From a virus, in IMG/VR virus record IMGVR_UViG_3300007541_000296, positions 1 to 20,963 of that record: a DNA stretch of 20,963 bases; one strand, written 5' to 3'. This document shows positions 6,651-12,452 of this stretch, one piece after another. The notes below the pieces were generated by a model, which was not told the DNA's origin, made no database searches, and worked only from the letters and a program-made list of their open reading frames with translations. The stretch's first letter is position 1, and every line of letters begins with the position of its first letter. Made by a program: the position numbers and the translations under genes.

Positions 6651-7100
6651 ATGGGTAAACATTATAGTACAAAACATTACGGACACAACATTGGGTTGAG
6701 TGCCGTATTTAGACAGCCTAACGCAGATCATTCACACTGTCATCTGCTTCACGGTTATAGTCTAGCATTTACATTTACATTTGGTTGTGATAATTTAGAT
6801 AATAAAAACTGGGCAGTAGACTTTGGTGGACTAAAGCCACTCAAGGCTTGGTTGGAAGATAAATTCGATCACAAACTTTGTTTAGATAACGCAGATCCAC
6901 ACATAGCCAAGTTCCAAGAACTTGAGAATCTTGGACTTGCAGAAATTAGATATTTCGATGGTGTTGGTGCGGAGAAGTTTGCGGAACACGCATTTCACTT
7001 TGCGGATCAATTAATACGAAAGGCAACGGACAATCGTTGTTATTGTGTCAAGGTAGAGTGTGCCGAACACGGTGCTAACTCAGCAATCTACGAAGGATAA
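6651..7100 (+). CDS. 6-pyruvoyl tetrahydropterin synthase / QueD family protein
   Basis: 149 aa, the size of the PTPS/QueD fold. Seen: HSHCHLLHGYS (27-37) with Cys30 at the catalytic cysteine position and His27/His34 as zinc ligand candidates; WAVDFGGLK (54-62), the family's 'vDF..lK' strand; FDHK with Asp73-His74, the conserved catalytic Asp/His pair; and a C-terminal ECAEHGANSAIY with Glu136/Glu139 for pterin binding. The family converts 7,8-dihydroneopterin triphosphate to 6-pyruvoyl-tetrahydropterin, or (QueD) to 6-carboxytetrahydropterin for queuosine and 7-deazaguanine synthesis. The usual third zinc His of HGH is Tyr36 here; marine phage members often seem to have HGY, so this may be a subfamily trait. 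No queC, queE or queF lies nearby. Start: ATG with AAGGAGG; own promoter. Confidence 0.85.
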   Translation: MGKHYSTKHYGHNIGLSAVFRQPNADHSHCHLLHGYSLAFTFTFGCDNLDNKNWAVDFGGLKPLKAWLEDKFDHKLCLDNADPHIAKFQELENLGLAEIRYFDGVGAEKFAEHAFHFADQLIRKATDNRCYCVKVECAEHGANSAIYEG

Positions 7101-7103
7101 CAT

Positions 7104-7283
7104 ATGAAAACATTTATAGTATACGTGTGGATGGTAATGGCCTATAACGGTAACCCTATTGTTGTAGGAGAGTTTGAAAACTGTGAGCAAGGTGTTGCCG
7201 CGGCAAAGAACCTGTATCCAGGACACGTGGCTATGCACTGTATCACTCCAGACCTAACACCGCCAGGTGGAGTAAAAATATGA
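7104..7283 (+). CDS. Small hypothetical protein (59 aa)
   Basis: Starts 3 nt after the QueD-like stop (ATG 7104; AAGGA about 7093-7097) and ends in an ATGA overlap with the next ORF, a strong sign of real translation coupling. The product MKTFIVYVWMVMAYNGNP... has a short hydrophobic N-terminus, two Cys (27 and 46) and a Pro/Gly-rich end (TPPGGVKI). The pattern 'hydrophobic strand, GNP, GEF-x-C' is seen in many small phage proteins whose role is unknown. Two Cys could form a disulphide if exported, but no convincing signal peptide exists. Confidence 0.65.
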   Translation: MKTFIVYVWMVMAYNGNPIVVGEFENCEQGVAAAKNLYPGHVAMHCITPDLTPPGGVKI

Positions 7284-7432
7284 AATCATTAATAGACTAT
7301 TTTGTTAATAAAATCAATCTAGACGATATCGCATTTACTTTTACCATATGTGATTTTGAAAAGAATTGGGAGTTTTCAGATGTAGTCTTAAAACAGATTG
7401 CTGATAAAGGTAAAGATGAATGGCAAAGATAG
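7280..7432 (+). CDS. Small acidic hypothetical protein (50 aa)
   Basis: Its ATG overlaps the previous stop (ATGA) and its end overlaps the glycosyltransferase start by 13 nt, so it sits in a fully coupled gene chain. The product, MKSLIDYFVNKINLDDIAF... to DEWQR, is acidic, with an aromatic middle (FTICDFEKNWEF) and a C-terminal helix. No motif is recognised. It is short, so a translational linker without independent function is possible. Confidence 0.6.
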   Translation: MKSLIDYFVNKINLDDIAFTFTICDFEKNWEFSDVVLKQIADKGKDEWQR

Positions 7433-8253
7433 ACAAGAGTCAATACTCCAAAGCGGAGTGGAAAAAGATTAAACTACAACGACGAGCAGAAAAGTCGCAA
7501 ACAGCATTAGATAACCTAACAGAACAAAGTCAAAATAATACGTTAGTAAAACAAAAAAGAACAATACTGTGTCTTAAGCACGGATCTAAATACACTCCTG
7601 ATTATGTTAATAATCTTTACAGTATGTGCAAACGTCATAGCAGTGTTGAATGGGACTTCGTTTGTTTAACCGAGAACAGCAAGGGCATAATTCCAGAAGT
7701 TAAAACACTTCCATTACCAGAAAATCTTGTTGGTTGGTGGTGCAAGCCTTACATATATTCAAATACATTACCCATTGAAGGAACCATTCTTTATATGGAT
7801 CTTGATGTTGTTATAGCAAGTAACTTTGATCATTTATGGACATTTGCTCCGCATTCTTGGTGTGCTATTAGAGACTTTACAAGAGCAATGCAACCTCAAT
7901 GGGAAAAGTATAACAGTTCTGTTGTGCGTTTTGAAAAAGGACAACTGCATAAGACCTGGCAAGATTTTATTAGAGATCCACAAGCAGTTATTACATCACA
8001 CTTCGGAGATCAGGATTGGTTATGGACAAGCCAGGGAAAGACGGGTGCATATTGGCCGGATCGTTGGATACAAAGTTGGAAATGGGAAATTCGTAAGGAT
8101 AAAAACTTAATGGCAGGATCTAAAGGATCACGTAAGTTTGTTAACATTGATAATGATGCAAGACCTCCGGAAGATTGTTGTATTACTGTTTTCCACGGAG
8201 ATCCTAATCCACATATGTGTGACGATGAGTGGGTAAAGGCAAACTGGAGATAA
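7420..8253 (+). CDS. Glycosyltransferase (GT-A fold, DxD motif), 277 aa
   Basis: After a basic coiled-coil-like N-terminus (residues 1-45) the core starts with RTILCLKHGSKYTPDYVNNLY. The DxD motif is ILYMDLDVVI (123-132; D127-L-D129), the metal and nucleotide-sugar site of GT-A enzymes such as GT8. Downstream are GDQDWLW, matching the acceptor-side Asp of such enzymes, and HGDPNPHMC near the C-terminus, corresponding to the 'HF.G..KPW' metal-binding His segment of GT8-like proteins. It should transfer a sugar from a nucleotide sugar to an unknown acceptor: DNA, virion protein or host envelope. It is followed by phosphomannomutase with a one-base gap, so a mannose-derived donor is a reasonable inference. 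Start ATG 7420 overlaps the previous ORF. Confidence 0.8.
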   Translation: MAKIDKSQYSKAEWKKIKLQRRAEKSQTALDNLTEQSQNNTLVKQKRTILCLKHGSKYTPDYVNNLYSMCKRHSSVEWDFVCLTENSKGIIPEVKTLPLPENLVGWWCKPYIYSNTLPIEGTILYMDLDVVIASNFDHLWTFAPHSWCAIRDFTRAMQPQWEKYNSSVVRFEKGQLHKTWQDFIRDPQAVITSHFGDQDWLWTSQGKTGAYWPDRWIQSWKWEIRKDKNLMAGSKGSRKFVNIDNDARPPEDCCITVFHGDPNPHMCDDEWVKANWR

Positions 8254-8254
8254 A

Positions 8255-8962
8255 ATGCATTTTGTTTTTGATGTTGATGGAACACTAACACCAAGCAGAC
8301 AACCTATTATTCCATCGTTTCATACTTTTTTCACAAACTTTATACAAAGACACAAAGTTTCGTTAGTAACTGGTAGTGATATTGGAAAAACAAAAGAACA
8401 ACTTGGTACAATGATTCCAGGAATGGTTGAATTTTGTTTTAATTGTTCTGGAAGTGACATTTATAGCGGACCTGTGCATATGCACACAAGCAAATGGGTA
8501 TTACCCGAACAAGCACAAGACTGGCTTTCAGAAAAACTTTCAGAGAGTAGATTTGTTTTAAGAACAGGATTACACTTTGAACATCGTCCGGGAATGTGCA
8601 ATTTTAGTATTGTAGGACGCAATGCTACAATAGGCGAACGCAAACTTTATGTCGATTGGGATACAAAAACTAAAGAACGTTTAAAAATAGCAAAGCAGTT
8701 TGTGGAATTATTTCCGGATATTGATGCTAGGGTTGGAGGCGAAACAGGAATAGATATATTTCCAAAAGGTTGTGATAAATCACAAATACTTCAATATATT
8801 GACGATGAAGAAATAATGTTTTTTGGTGATGCAATGGAAGAAGGTGGAAATGACTATCCATTAGCAGTAGCACTAAACAAATATCCAAAATCAAAAACGT
8901 TTCACGTGGAAAATTGGCAACACACAGAACGTTTGCTTAAAAAGATTGACAATAAACAGTAA
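8255..8962 (+). CDS. Phosphomannomutase, HAD superfamily, eukaryotic PMM-type
   Basis: 235 aa, close to eukaryotic PMM2 (about 246 aa). Seen: HAD motif I DVDGTLT with nucleophile Asp6 and acid/base Asp8; motif II LVTGSD (37-42); the PMM substrate segment RPGMCNFSIVGRNAT (111-125); GGETGIDIFPKGCDK (161-175), the PMM signature, with Cys173 where Trp is usual; and motif IV FFGDAMEEGGNDYPLA (189-204). The enzyme interconverts mannose-6-phosphate and mannose-1-phosphate for GDP-mannose synthesis. It sits one base after the glycosyltransferase, with GGAG before its ATG, so the pair probably acts together in sugar transfer. Some HAD IIB relatives are sugar phosphatases, but the PMM-specific motifs argue for mutase. 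A promoter for the next gene lies over its 3' end. Confidence 0.87.
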   Translation: MHFVFDVDGTLTPSRQPIIPSFHTFFTNFIQRHKVSLVTGSDIGKTKEQLGTMIPGMVEFCFNCSGSDIYSGPVHMHTSKWVLPEQAQDWLSEKLSESRFVLRTGLHFEHRPGMCNFSIVGRNATIGERKLYVDWDTKTKERLKIAKQFVELFPDIDARVGGETGIDIFPKGCDKSQILQYIDDEEIMFFGDAMEEGGNDYPLAVALNKYPKSKTFHVENWQHTERLLKKIDNKQ

Positions 8963-8974
8963 AGAAACTATAAT
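8946..8974 (+). promoter_or_regulatory. Sigma-70 promoter immediately before an ATG
   Basis: TTGACA (8946-8951), 17-bp spacer, TATAAT (8969-8974): both boxes perfect. The ATG at 8982 is only seven bases after the -10, so the transcript should begin at or next to the start codon. Confidence 0.8.
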
Positions 8975-8981
8975 ATAAACT

Positions 8982-9572
8982 ATGATAGAGCATAAACTGT
9001 TTCCGACATTTGTAGGTGAGTTCGATTTACGTTCAAAAGTAAATCCACAACTTCTCTATAATGAATTGGTTAAGATTGAAACCAAGGAGCATTCACTATT
9101 AGAAGGTGATGCAAAAAGCAGTTATGATCTAAACAAAGAGTTTTTATTGGATACTGATGTGCCGTTAATAGCAAAACTAAAAACTGCAATACAAGAATCA
9201 ATCAACGAATATGTTGAACGAATTGGTCTTTTACCAACTACAATATCCAACAGTTGGTATAGTATTATGAACAAAGGAAGTTCATTAAAATTTCATAGAC
9301 ACGAAGCAAGTGTTATAAGCGGTGCATATTATCCAAAAGTTCCAGATGGTAGCGTAGGATTATCTTTTGCAAGTCCTTTAGAAATTTATAGAATGGCTGA
9401 ATTACATAATCAAATTACAGAATATAATTGTGCTGAAGTATCTGTTCCTGCACAAGAAGGCTTTTTATACATATTTCCAAGTTGGCTAAAGCACGGATCG
9501 GGTGTGAACAAAGTCGATAATCGCATGGTAGTGAGTTTTAACACATTAAATATCCCTGGAGAGAAACATTAA
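8982..9572 (+). CDS. 2OG-Fe(II) oxygenase family protein (TIGR02466-like), 196 aa
   Basis: The start MIEHKLFPTFVGEFD is typical of this phage oxygenase family. The core holds SWYSIMNKGSSLKFHRHEAS (91-110), where His105/His107 lie in the iron-binding region, followed by ISGAYYPKVP (112-121). Distal His171 (LKHGSGVN) and Arg181 (DNRMVVSFN) are the expected third iron ligand and 2-oxoglutarate anchor. Enzymes of this fold hydroxylate proteins, nucleobases or small molecules; the substrate is unknown. The gene has a perfect early-type promoter whose start point falls on the ATG, and no Shine-Dalgarno sequence. It overlaps the next oxygenase gene by one base (TAATG), so the two are coupled. Such oxygenases are common in marine T4-like phages, usually without assigned substrate. 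Confidence 0.8.
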   Translation: MIEHKLFPTFVGEFDLRSKVNPQLLYNELVKIETKEHSLLEGDAKSSYDLNKEFLLDTDVPLIAKLKTAIQESINEYVERIGLLPTTISNSWYSIMNKGSSLKFHRHEASVISGAYYPKVPDGSVGLSFASPLEIYRMAELHNQITEYNCAEVSVPAQEGFLYIFPSWLKHGSGVNKVDNRMVVSFNTLNIPGEKH

Positions 9573-10147
9573 TGAACCTAGATACATACATTGAACAATA
9601 TCCAAATGCATTTACAAAAGAATATTGTGATAATGTTATTAATCGTTTCGAACTCATGGCTAAAAACAATGGTGTAGGTGGCGGCAAGAGCATAAGAAAA
9701 AATGCTGATACTAGAACAGTATATGACTGGGCACCACACTACGAAATGTTTTATCATGATCCAAAACTGGTTGAAGAATTCTACTCAACCATGCACAAAT
9801 ACTATTTGCAATACATGGACAAGTACACAGTACTAAAAGATAGTGTAGCAAAACACACACCCAAAGGAATGAGCATTCAACGAACAGATCCTAAAGAAGG
9901 ATATCACATATGGCACGTTGAATCAGAGAGTTTAAAAAGTTCCAATAGGGTAGTTGTGTATATGCTTTACCTTAACACAGTTATGAATGGCGGAGAAACA
10001 GAATTCCTTTATCAAGGAGTAAAAACTAATCCTGTTACAGGCAAGTTGGTTTTCTTTCCGGCGACATGGCAACATCCACACAGAGGAAATCCAATTTATG
10101 AAGGTAACAAATACATTATTACAGGCTGGTATACTTGGGATGAATAA
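9572..10147 (+). CDS. 2OG-Fe(II) oxygenase, prolyl-4-hydroxylase-like (191 aa)
   Basis: Carries the double-stranded beta-helix signature of P4H-like dioxygenases: GYHIWHVESES (110-120) with His115 and Glu117 as an HxE pair where HxD is usual, then VVVYMLYLNTVMNGGETEF (127-145), and the distal WQHPHRGNP (166-174) with His170 as third iron ligand and Lys180 (GNKYIITGW) as likely 2-oxoglutarate anchor. The substrate is unknown; prolyl or other side-chain hydroxylation is the family default. GGAGAG precedes the ATG, which overlaps the upstream stop. A TTAAATA sequence (9546-9552) inside the upstream gene could add late transcription. It overlaps uvdE by 8 nt. Two different oxygenases in tandem suggest sequential or parallel modification of the same target. 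Confidence 0.87.
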   Translation: MNLDTYIEQYPNAFTKEYCDNVINRFELMAKNNGVGGGKSIRKNADTRTVYDWAPHYEMFYHDPKLVEEFYSTMHKYYLQYMDKYTVLKDSVAKHTPKGMSIQRTDPKEGYHIWHVESESLKSSNRVVVYMLYLNTVMNGGETEFLYQGVKTNPVTGKLVFFPATWQHPHRGNPIYEGNKYIITGWYTWDE

Positions 10148-11213
10148 ACGCATAGGCTTTGCTTGTAAGTATCTACACCCAGATCAAACACAGAAAAAGA
10201 AACTGCTAGAAGAAATTCAACGACCATTGAATACTCGCAGTACCACGGTTCAATGGCTTAATAGGCAAACTAAAGAAGTTGCAGAAGAACGTCTATGGGA
10301 TATTATGGTACACAACATCAAGTCGTTTGAGAACTTGATTAGATACGTAGGAGGTTTACCAAATGAATTACGAATGGTTCGATTGGGCAGTGATGTCCTT
10401 CCTGTATACACTGAGCCTACTTGGTGCTATTACTGGAAACTACCTGATGTGGTCAAGTATTGCGAACAGCATTTCGCAAGGGTCGGCCAAGTTGCAAGAG
10501 AACTTGATGTACGGTTGTCTATGCATCCTGGTCAGTTTACTGTGTTGGCATCTGACAACCCTGATATAGTAAATAGAAGCATAGAGGAGTTTGAATATCA
10601 TGTCGACGTCATTCGGTGGATGGGTTATGGCAAAAATTGGCAGGACTTCAAGTGTAATGTCCACATCGCCGGTAGACAAGGTCCAGCCGGTATCATCAAC
10701 GTCCTTCCAAGACTGTCTCCAGAAGCACGAAACACACTTACTATTGAAAACGACGAAATGTCGTGGGGCATCGACGCAAGCCTCGAACTTGCCGACCACG
10801 TCGCACTCGTGCTTGACATACACCATCACTGGGTCAATAGTGGAGAATACATTTTACCAACCGACGATCGATTTGCTCGCCTAGTAGATAGTTGGCGTGG
10901 TGTACGTCCAGTTATACATTATTCAGTATCACGTGAAGATGTTCTAGTAGATTTTAATACTGCTATTTTACCCGACAAAGAACTATTATTAGAACAGGGT
11001 TATAAGAAAGCAAAACTAAGAGCACATTCAGACTTTATGTGGAATAATGCTGTAAACGACTGGGCATTAACATTCTGGGATTATGCTGATATTATGGTAG
11101 AATCTAAGATGAAAAATTTAGCCACCATTAATTTGCATAAATATTATCATGAAAATTACGGAATTAGAAAACAAGAATTGTCCGAGAACACACGCCTCGC
11201 TGTGTCAGTGTAA
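10140..11213 (+). CDS. uvdE: UV damage endonuclease UvdE (UVDE)
   Basis: 357 aa with start MNKRIGFACKYLHPDQ; the longer in-frame start at 10098 would only add residues inside the upstream gene. Family motifs of the UVDE TIM barrel are all visible: RLSMHPGQFTVL (125-136), CNVHIAGRQGPAG (172-184), LTIENDE (200-206), LVLDIHHH (223-230), PVIHYSVSRE (257-266) and RAHSDFMW (294-301). These His, Glu and Asp residues bind the metal cluster. The enzyme nicks DNA 5' of UV photoproducts and abasic sites, starting ATP-independent repair; it is unrelated to T4 DenV. The segment 10600-10870 is richer in G/C and C-ending codons than its surroundings. The gene overlaps the oxygenase (8 nt) and the SOD gene (65 nt). 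Confidence 0.92.
   Translation: MNKRIGFACKYLHPDQTQKKKLLEEIQRPLNTRSTTVQWLNRQTKEVAEERLWDIMVHNIKSFENLIRYVGGLPNELRMVRLGSDVLPVYTEPTWCYYWKLPDVVKYCEQHFARVGQVARELDVRLSMHPGQFTVLASDNPDIVNRSIEEFEYHVDVIRWMGYGKNWQDFKCNVHIAGRQGPAGIINVLPRLSPEARNTLTIENDEMSWGIDASLELADHVALVLDIHHHWVNSGEYILPTDDRFARLVDSWRGVRPVIHYSVSREDVLVDFNTAILPDKELLLEQGYKKAKLRAHSDFMWNNAVNDWALTFWDYADIMVESKMKNLATINLHKYYHENYGIRKQELSENTRLAVSV
11137..11143 (+). promoter_or_regulatory. T4-type late promoter box ATAAATA inside uvdE
   Basis: ATAAATA followed by five bases (TTATC) and the SOD ATG at 11149. The 16-mer ATAAATATTATCATGA here is identical to the one in front of the Fe-S gene at 12453, which makes chance unlikely and decides the SOD start. 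Confidence 0.7.
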
Positions 11214-11706
11214 AAGCATACACAAAATATCAGAATCTCAGGAAACCGTGTTTGCGGCTGTTTCTGAACTGATTCATTCGGATAAAGTTCAAGGAAAAAT
11301 TCTTTTCATGCAAAGACCCGGAGAGCCAACACTTATTAAAGGACGCATAACTGGTTTAGAACCAGGTAAGCACGGTTTTCATATACACGAATTCGGTGAT
11401 CTAACAGATGGTTGCGATTCTGCTGGCGGACATTATAATCCAGATAACACAGACCATGGTGATTTGGAAAATGGACACGTAGGAGACTTAGGAAATATCG
11501 TAGCGGGAACAGACGGCGTAGCCGATTTCACCATTGTTGCAAAACGTGTAGATTTAACCGGCGACCGATCAATAGTTGGACGCTCAATCGTTATTCATTC
11601 TGGAGAAGATGATCTAGGAAAAGGTGGCGATGAAGAATCACTTAAAACCGGGAATAGCGGGGATAGAGTTGCTTGTGGGGTAATTATACTTAGAGCAACG
11701 AATTAA
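11149..11706 (+). CDS. sodC: Cu/Zn superoxide dismutase
   Basis: Every key residue is present: copper ligands His78 and His80 (GFHIHEFGD), bridging His95 (GGHYNP), zinc ligands His103, His110 and Asp113 (HVGDLGN), copper ligand His150 (IVIHSGEDDLG), disulphide Cys89-Cys176, and the substrate-guiding Arg173 (SGDRVACG). It converts superoxide to peroxide and oxygen. Bacterial SodC is normally periplasmic, but no signal peptide is seen. Instead there is a 33-residue N-terminal extension with Cys11, Cys19 and Cys21 (CQC). I keep the ATG at 11149 because a late promoter box sits five bases before it, although this overlaps uvdE by 65 nt; a GTG at 11248 with AGGA is the alternative. Late expression would fit protection of the dying host or packaging in virions. 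Confidence 0.93.
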   Translation: MKITELENKNCPRTHASLCQCKSIHKISESQETVFAAVSELIHSDKVQGKILFMQRPGEPTLIKGRITGLEPGKHGFHIHEFGDLTDGCDSAGGHYNPDNTDHGDLENGHVGDLGNIVAGTDGVADFTIVAKRVDLTGDRSIVGRSIVIHSGEDDLGKGGDEESLKTGNSGDRVACGVIILRATN

Positions 11707-11721
11707 CAATAGGAGAATATA

Positions 11722-11946
11722 ATGTTAAACTGGATCAAAAAAACACTTGGTATGTCAACTAATACCAAATTATCTGATCTACCGATTGCTGAAAAAACTG
11801 TACGAACAACTGAAGGTAAGGATACGACAGTTGCTAATAAAGTAACAGTAAAGAAGTCTACTGCTACCAAGAAGAAGGCTCCAGCAAAAAAAGCCACTTC
11901 AGGTAACCGCGGTCGACCTCGAAAATCTAAAAACAAAGGAGAATAA
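11722..11946 (+). CDS. Lysine-rich AT-hook protein (74 aa)
   Basis: ATG 11722 with AGGAG at 11711-11715. The N-terminus MLNWIKKTLGM is amphipathic; the second half is a histone-H1-like Lys/Ala/Thr tail (residues about 43-62, KKSTATKKKAPAKKATS) ending in the AT-hook core RGRPRK at about 63-68. AT-hooks bind the minor groove of AT-rich DNA, so a DNA-binding role is likely for this AT-rich genome: condensation, host nucleoid change, or packaging. Small K-rich RGRPRK proteins occur in marine phages without proven function. It lies 15 nt after sodC and one base before the next gene, and shares the 'NWIKxxL' N-terminal motif with it. Confidence 0.75.
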   Translation: MLNWIKKTLGMSTNTKLSDLPIAEKTVRTTEGKDTTVANKVTVKKSTATKKKAPAKKATSGNRGRPRKSKNKGE

Positions 11947-11947
11947 T

Positions 11948-12118
11948 ATGAATCCTATTAACTGGATCAAAGATAGACTTGATGAAAGAACATCATGGGA
12001 CGGAGCCGTTCTAATTGGTGTAGGAGTAGTAGTTTTAATAGCAGGTCCACTAGCAAAATTAGTCGCATACGGTGCTATCGCATACGGTGCTTGGACACTC
12101 TGGAAAAAAGAGAAATAA
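11948..12118 (+). CDS. Small membrane protein (56 aa)
   Basis: ATG 11948 with AAAGGAG upstream, one base after the AT-hook gene. MNPINWIKDRLDERTSWDG is a charged head; then two hydrophobic segments follow (about 19-34, GAVLIGVGVVVLIAGP, and 36-52, AKLVAYGAIAYGAWTLW), ending in KKEK. From memory it resembles a short conserved membrane protein ('ERLDERTS.DG..LIG') of T4-like cyanophages. No function is known. It ends exactly where the convergent minus-strand gene ends (12118 against 12119), leaving no room for a terminator between them. Confidence 0.72.
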   Translation: MNPINWIKDRLDERTSWDGAVLIGVGVVVLIAGPLAKLVAYGAIAYGAWTLWKKEK

Positions 12119-12406
12119 TCACATACTGCTGATAGGCTTGTCAATGTCGACAGGCATATCCCAAACTAGACGTTTCTCAACACCTCGTTTTTGAGCAAAA
12201 CGTTTAGGATCGCATTTGGGGCAAACGTGGAAATAGTTGTTGTTTAAACGTCTAGGATCCACTTTGCCCCTTTCTCTTTTAAACTCTTCCCCGCAATGAT
12301 CACATTTAAACACCGCTAGGCGACATTTGCGTATATAAGCATGGTGGTTACCTAATTTGCTTTTGCGGTAATACGCTTTAGAAGTTATATCAGTTCGAAC
12401 GTACAT
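12119..12406 (-). CDS. CxxC/CxxC zinc-finger phage protein (95 aa), minus strand
   Basis: The only convincing minus-strand gene in the window. Cys35-x2-Cys38 (KCDHCGEEF) and Cys62-x2-Cys65 (VCPKCDPKRF) form a zinc ribbon, followed by a basic stretch (RFAQKRGVEKRLVWDMPVD). The start is placed at 12406 (MYVRTDITSKAYYRKSK) because, on this strand, TAAATA ends five bases upstream of that ATG. The longer frame back to 12502 would add a hydrophobic leader read through the opposite gene and its promoter. Similar 'YYRK.KLG...C..C....V.P.R....Y..VC..C..KRFAQK' proteins occur in T4-like cyanophages as conserved hypotheticals. Nucleic-acid binding is a fair guess. Divergent from the Fe-S gene, convergent with the membrane protein. 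Confidence 0.8.
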   Translation of the reverse strand: MYVRTDITSKAYYRKSKLGNHHAYIRKCRLAVFKCDHCGEEFKRERGKVDPRRLNNNYFHVCPKCDPKRFAQKRGVEKRLVWDMPVDIDKPISSM

Positions 12407-12411
12407 AAGTG

Positions 12412-12417
12412 TATTTA
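12412..12417 (-). promoter_or_regulatory. T4-type late box TAAATA on the minus strand
   Basis: Complement of TATTTA at 12412-12417, followed on the minus strand by CACTT and the ATG at 12406. Lies 22 bp from the opposing box at 12440-12447. Confidence 0.6.
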
Positions 12418-12439
12418 CATTCGGATTATAAAAAAAGAA

Positions 12440-12447
12440 TATAAATA
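12440..12447 (+). promoter_or_regulatory. T4 late promoter box TATAAATA
   Basis: Exact consensus TATAAATA, then TTATC and the ATG at 12453. It probably also drives the long fibre gene downstream. Confidence 0.8.
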
Positions 12448-12452
12448 TTATC

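Noticed and set aside
10363-10884. Open frames in other phases and on the minus strand inside uvdE, one looking like a membrane protein
   Set aside because: The in-frame UvdE motifs run through the whole interval; the extra frames result from its C-ending codon segment.
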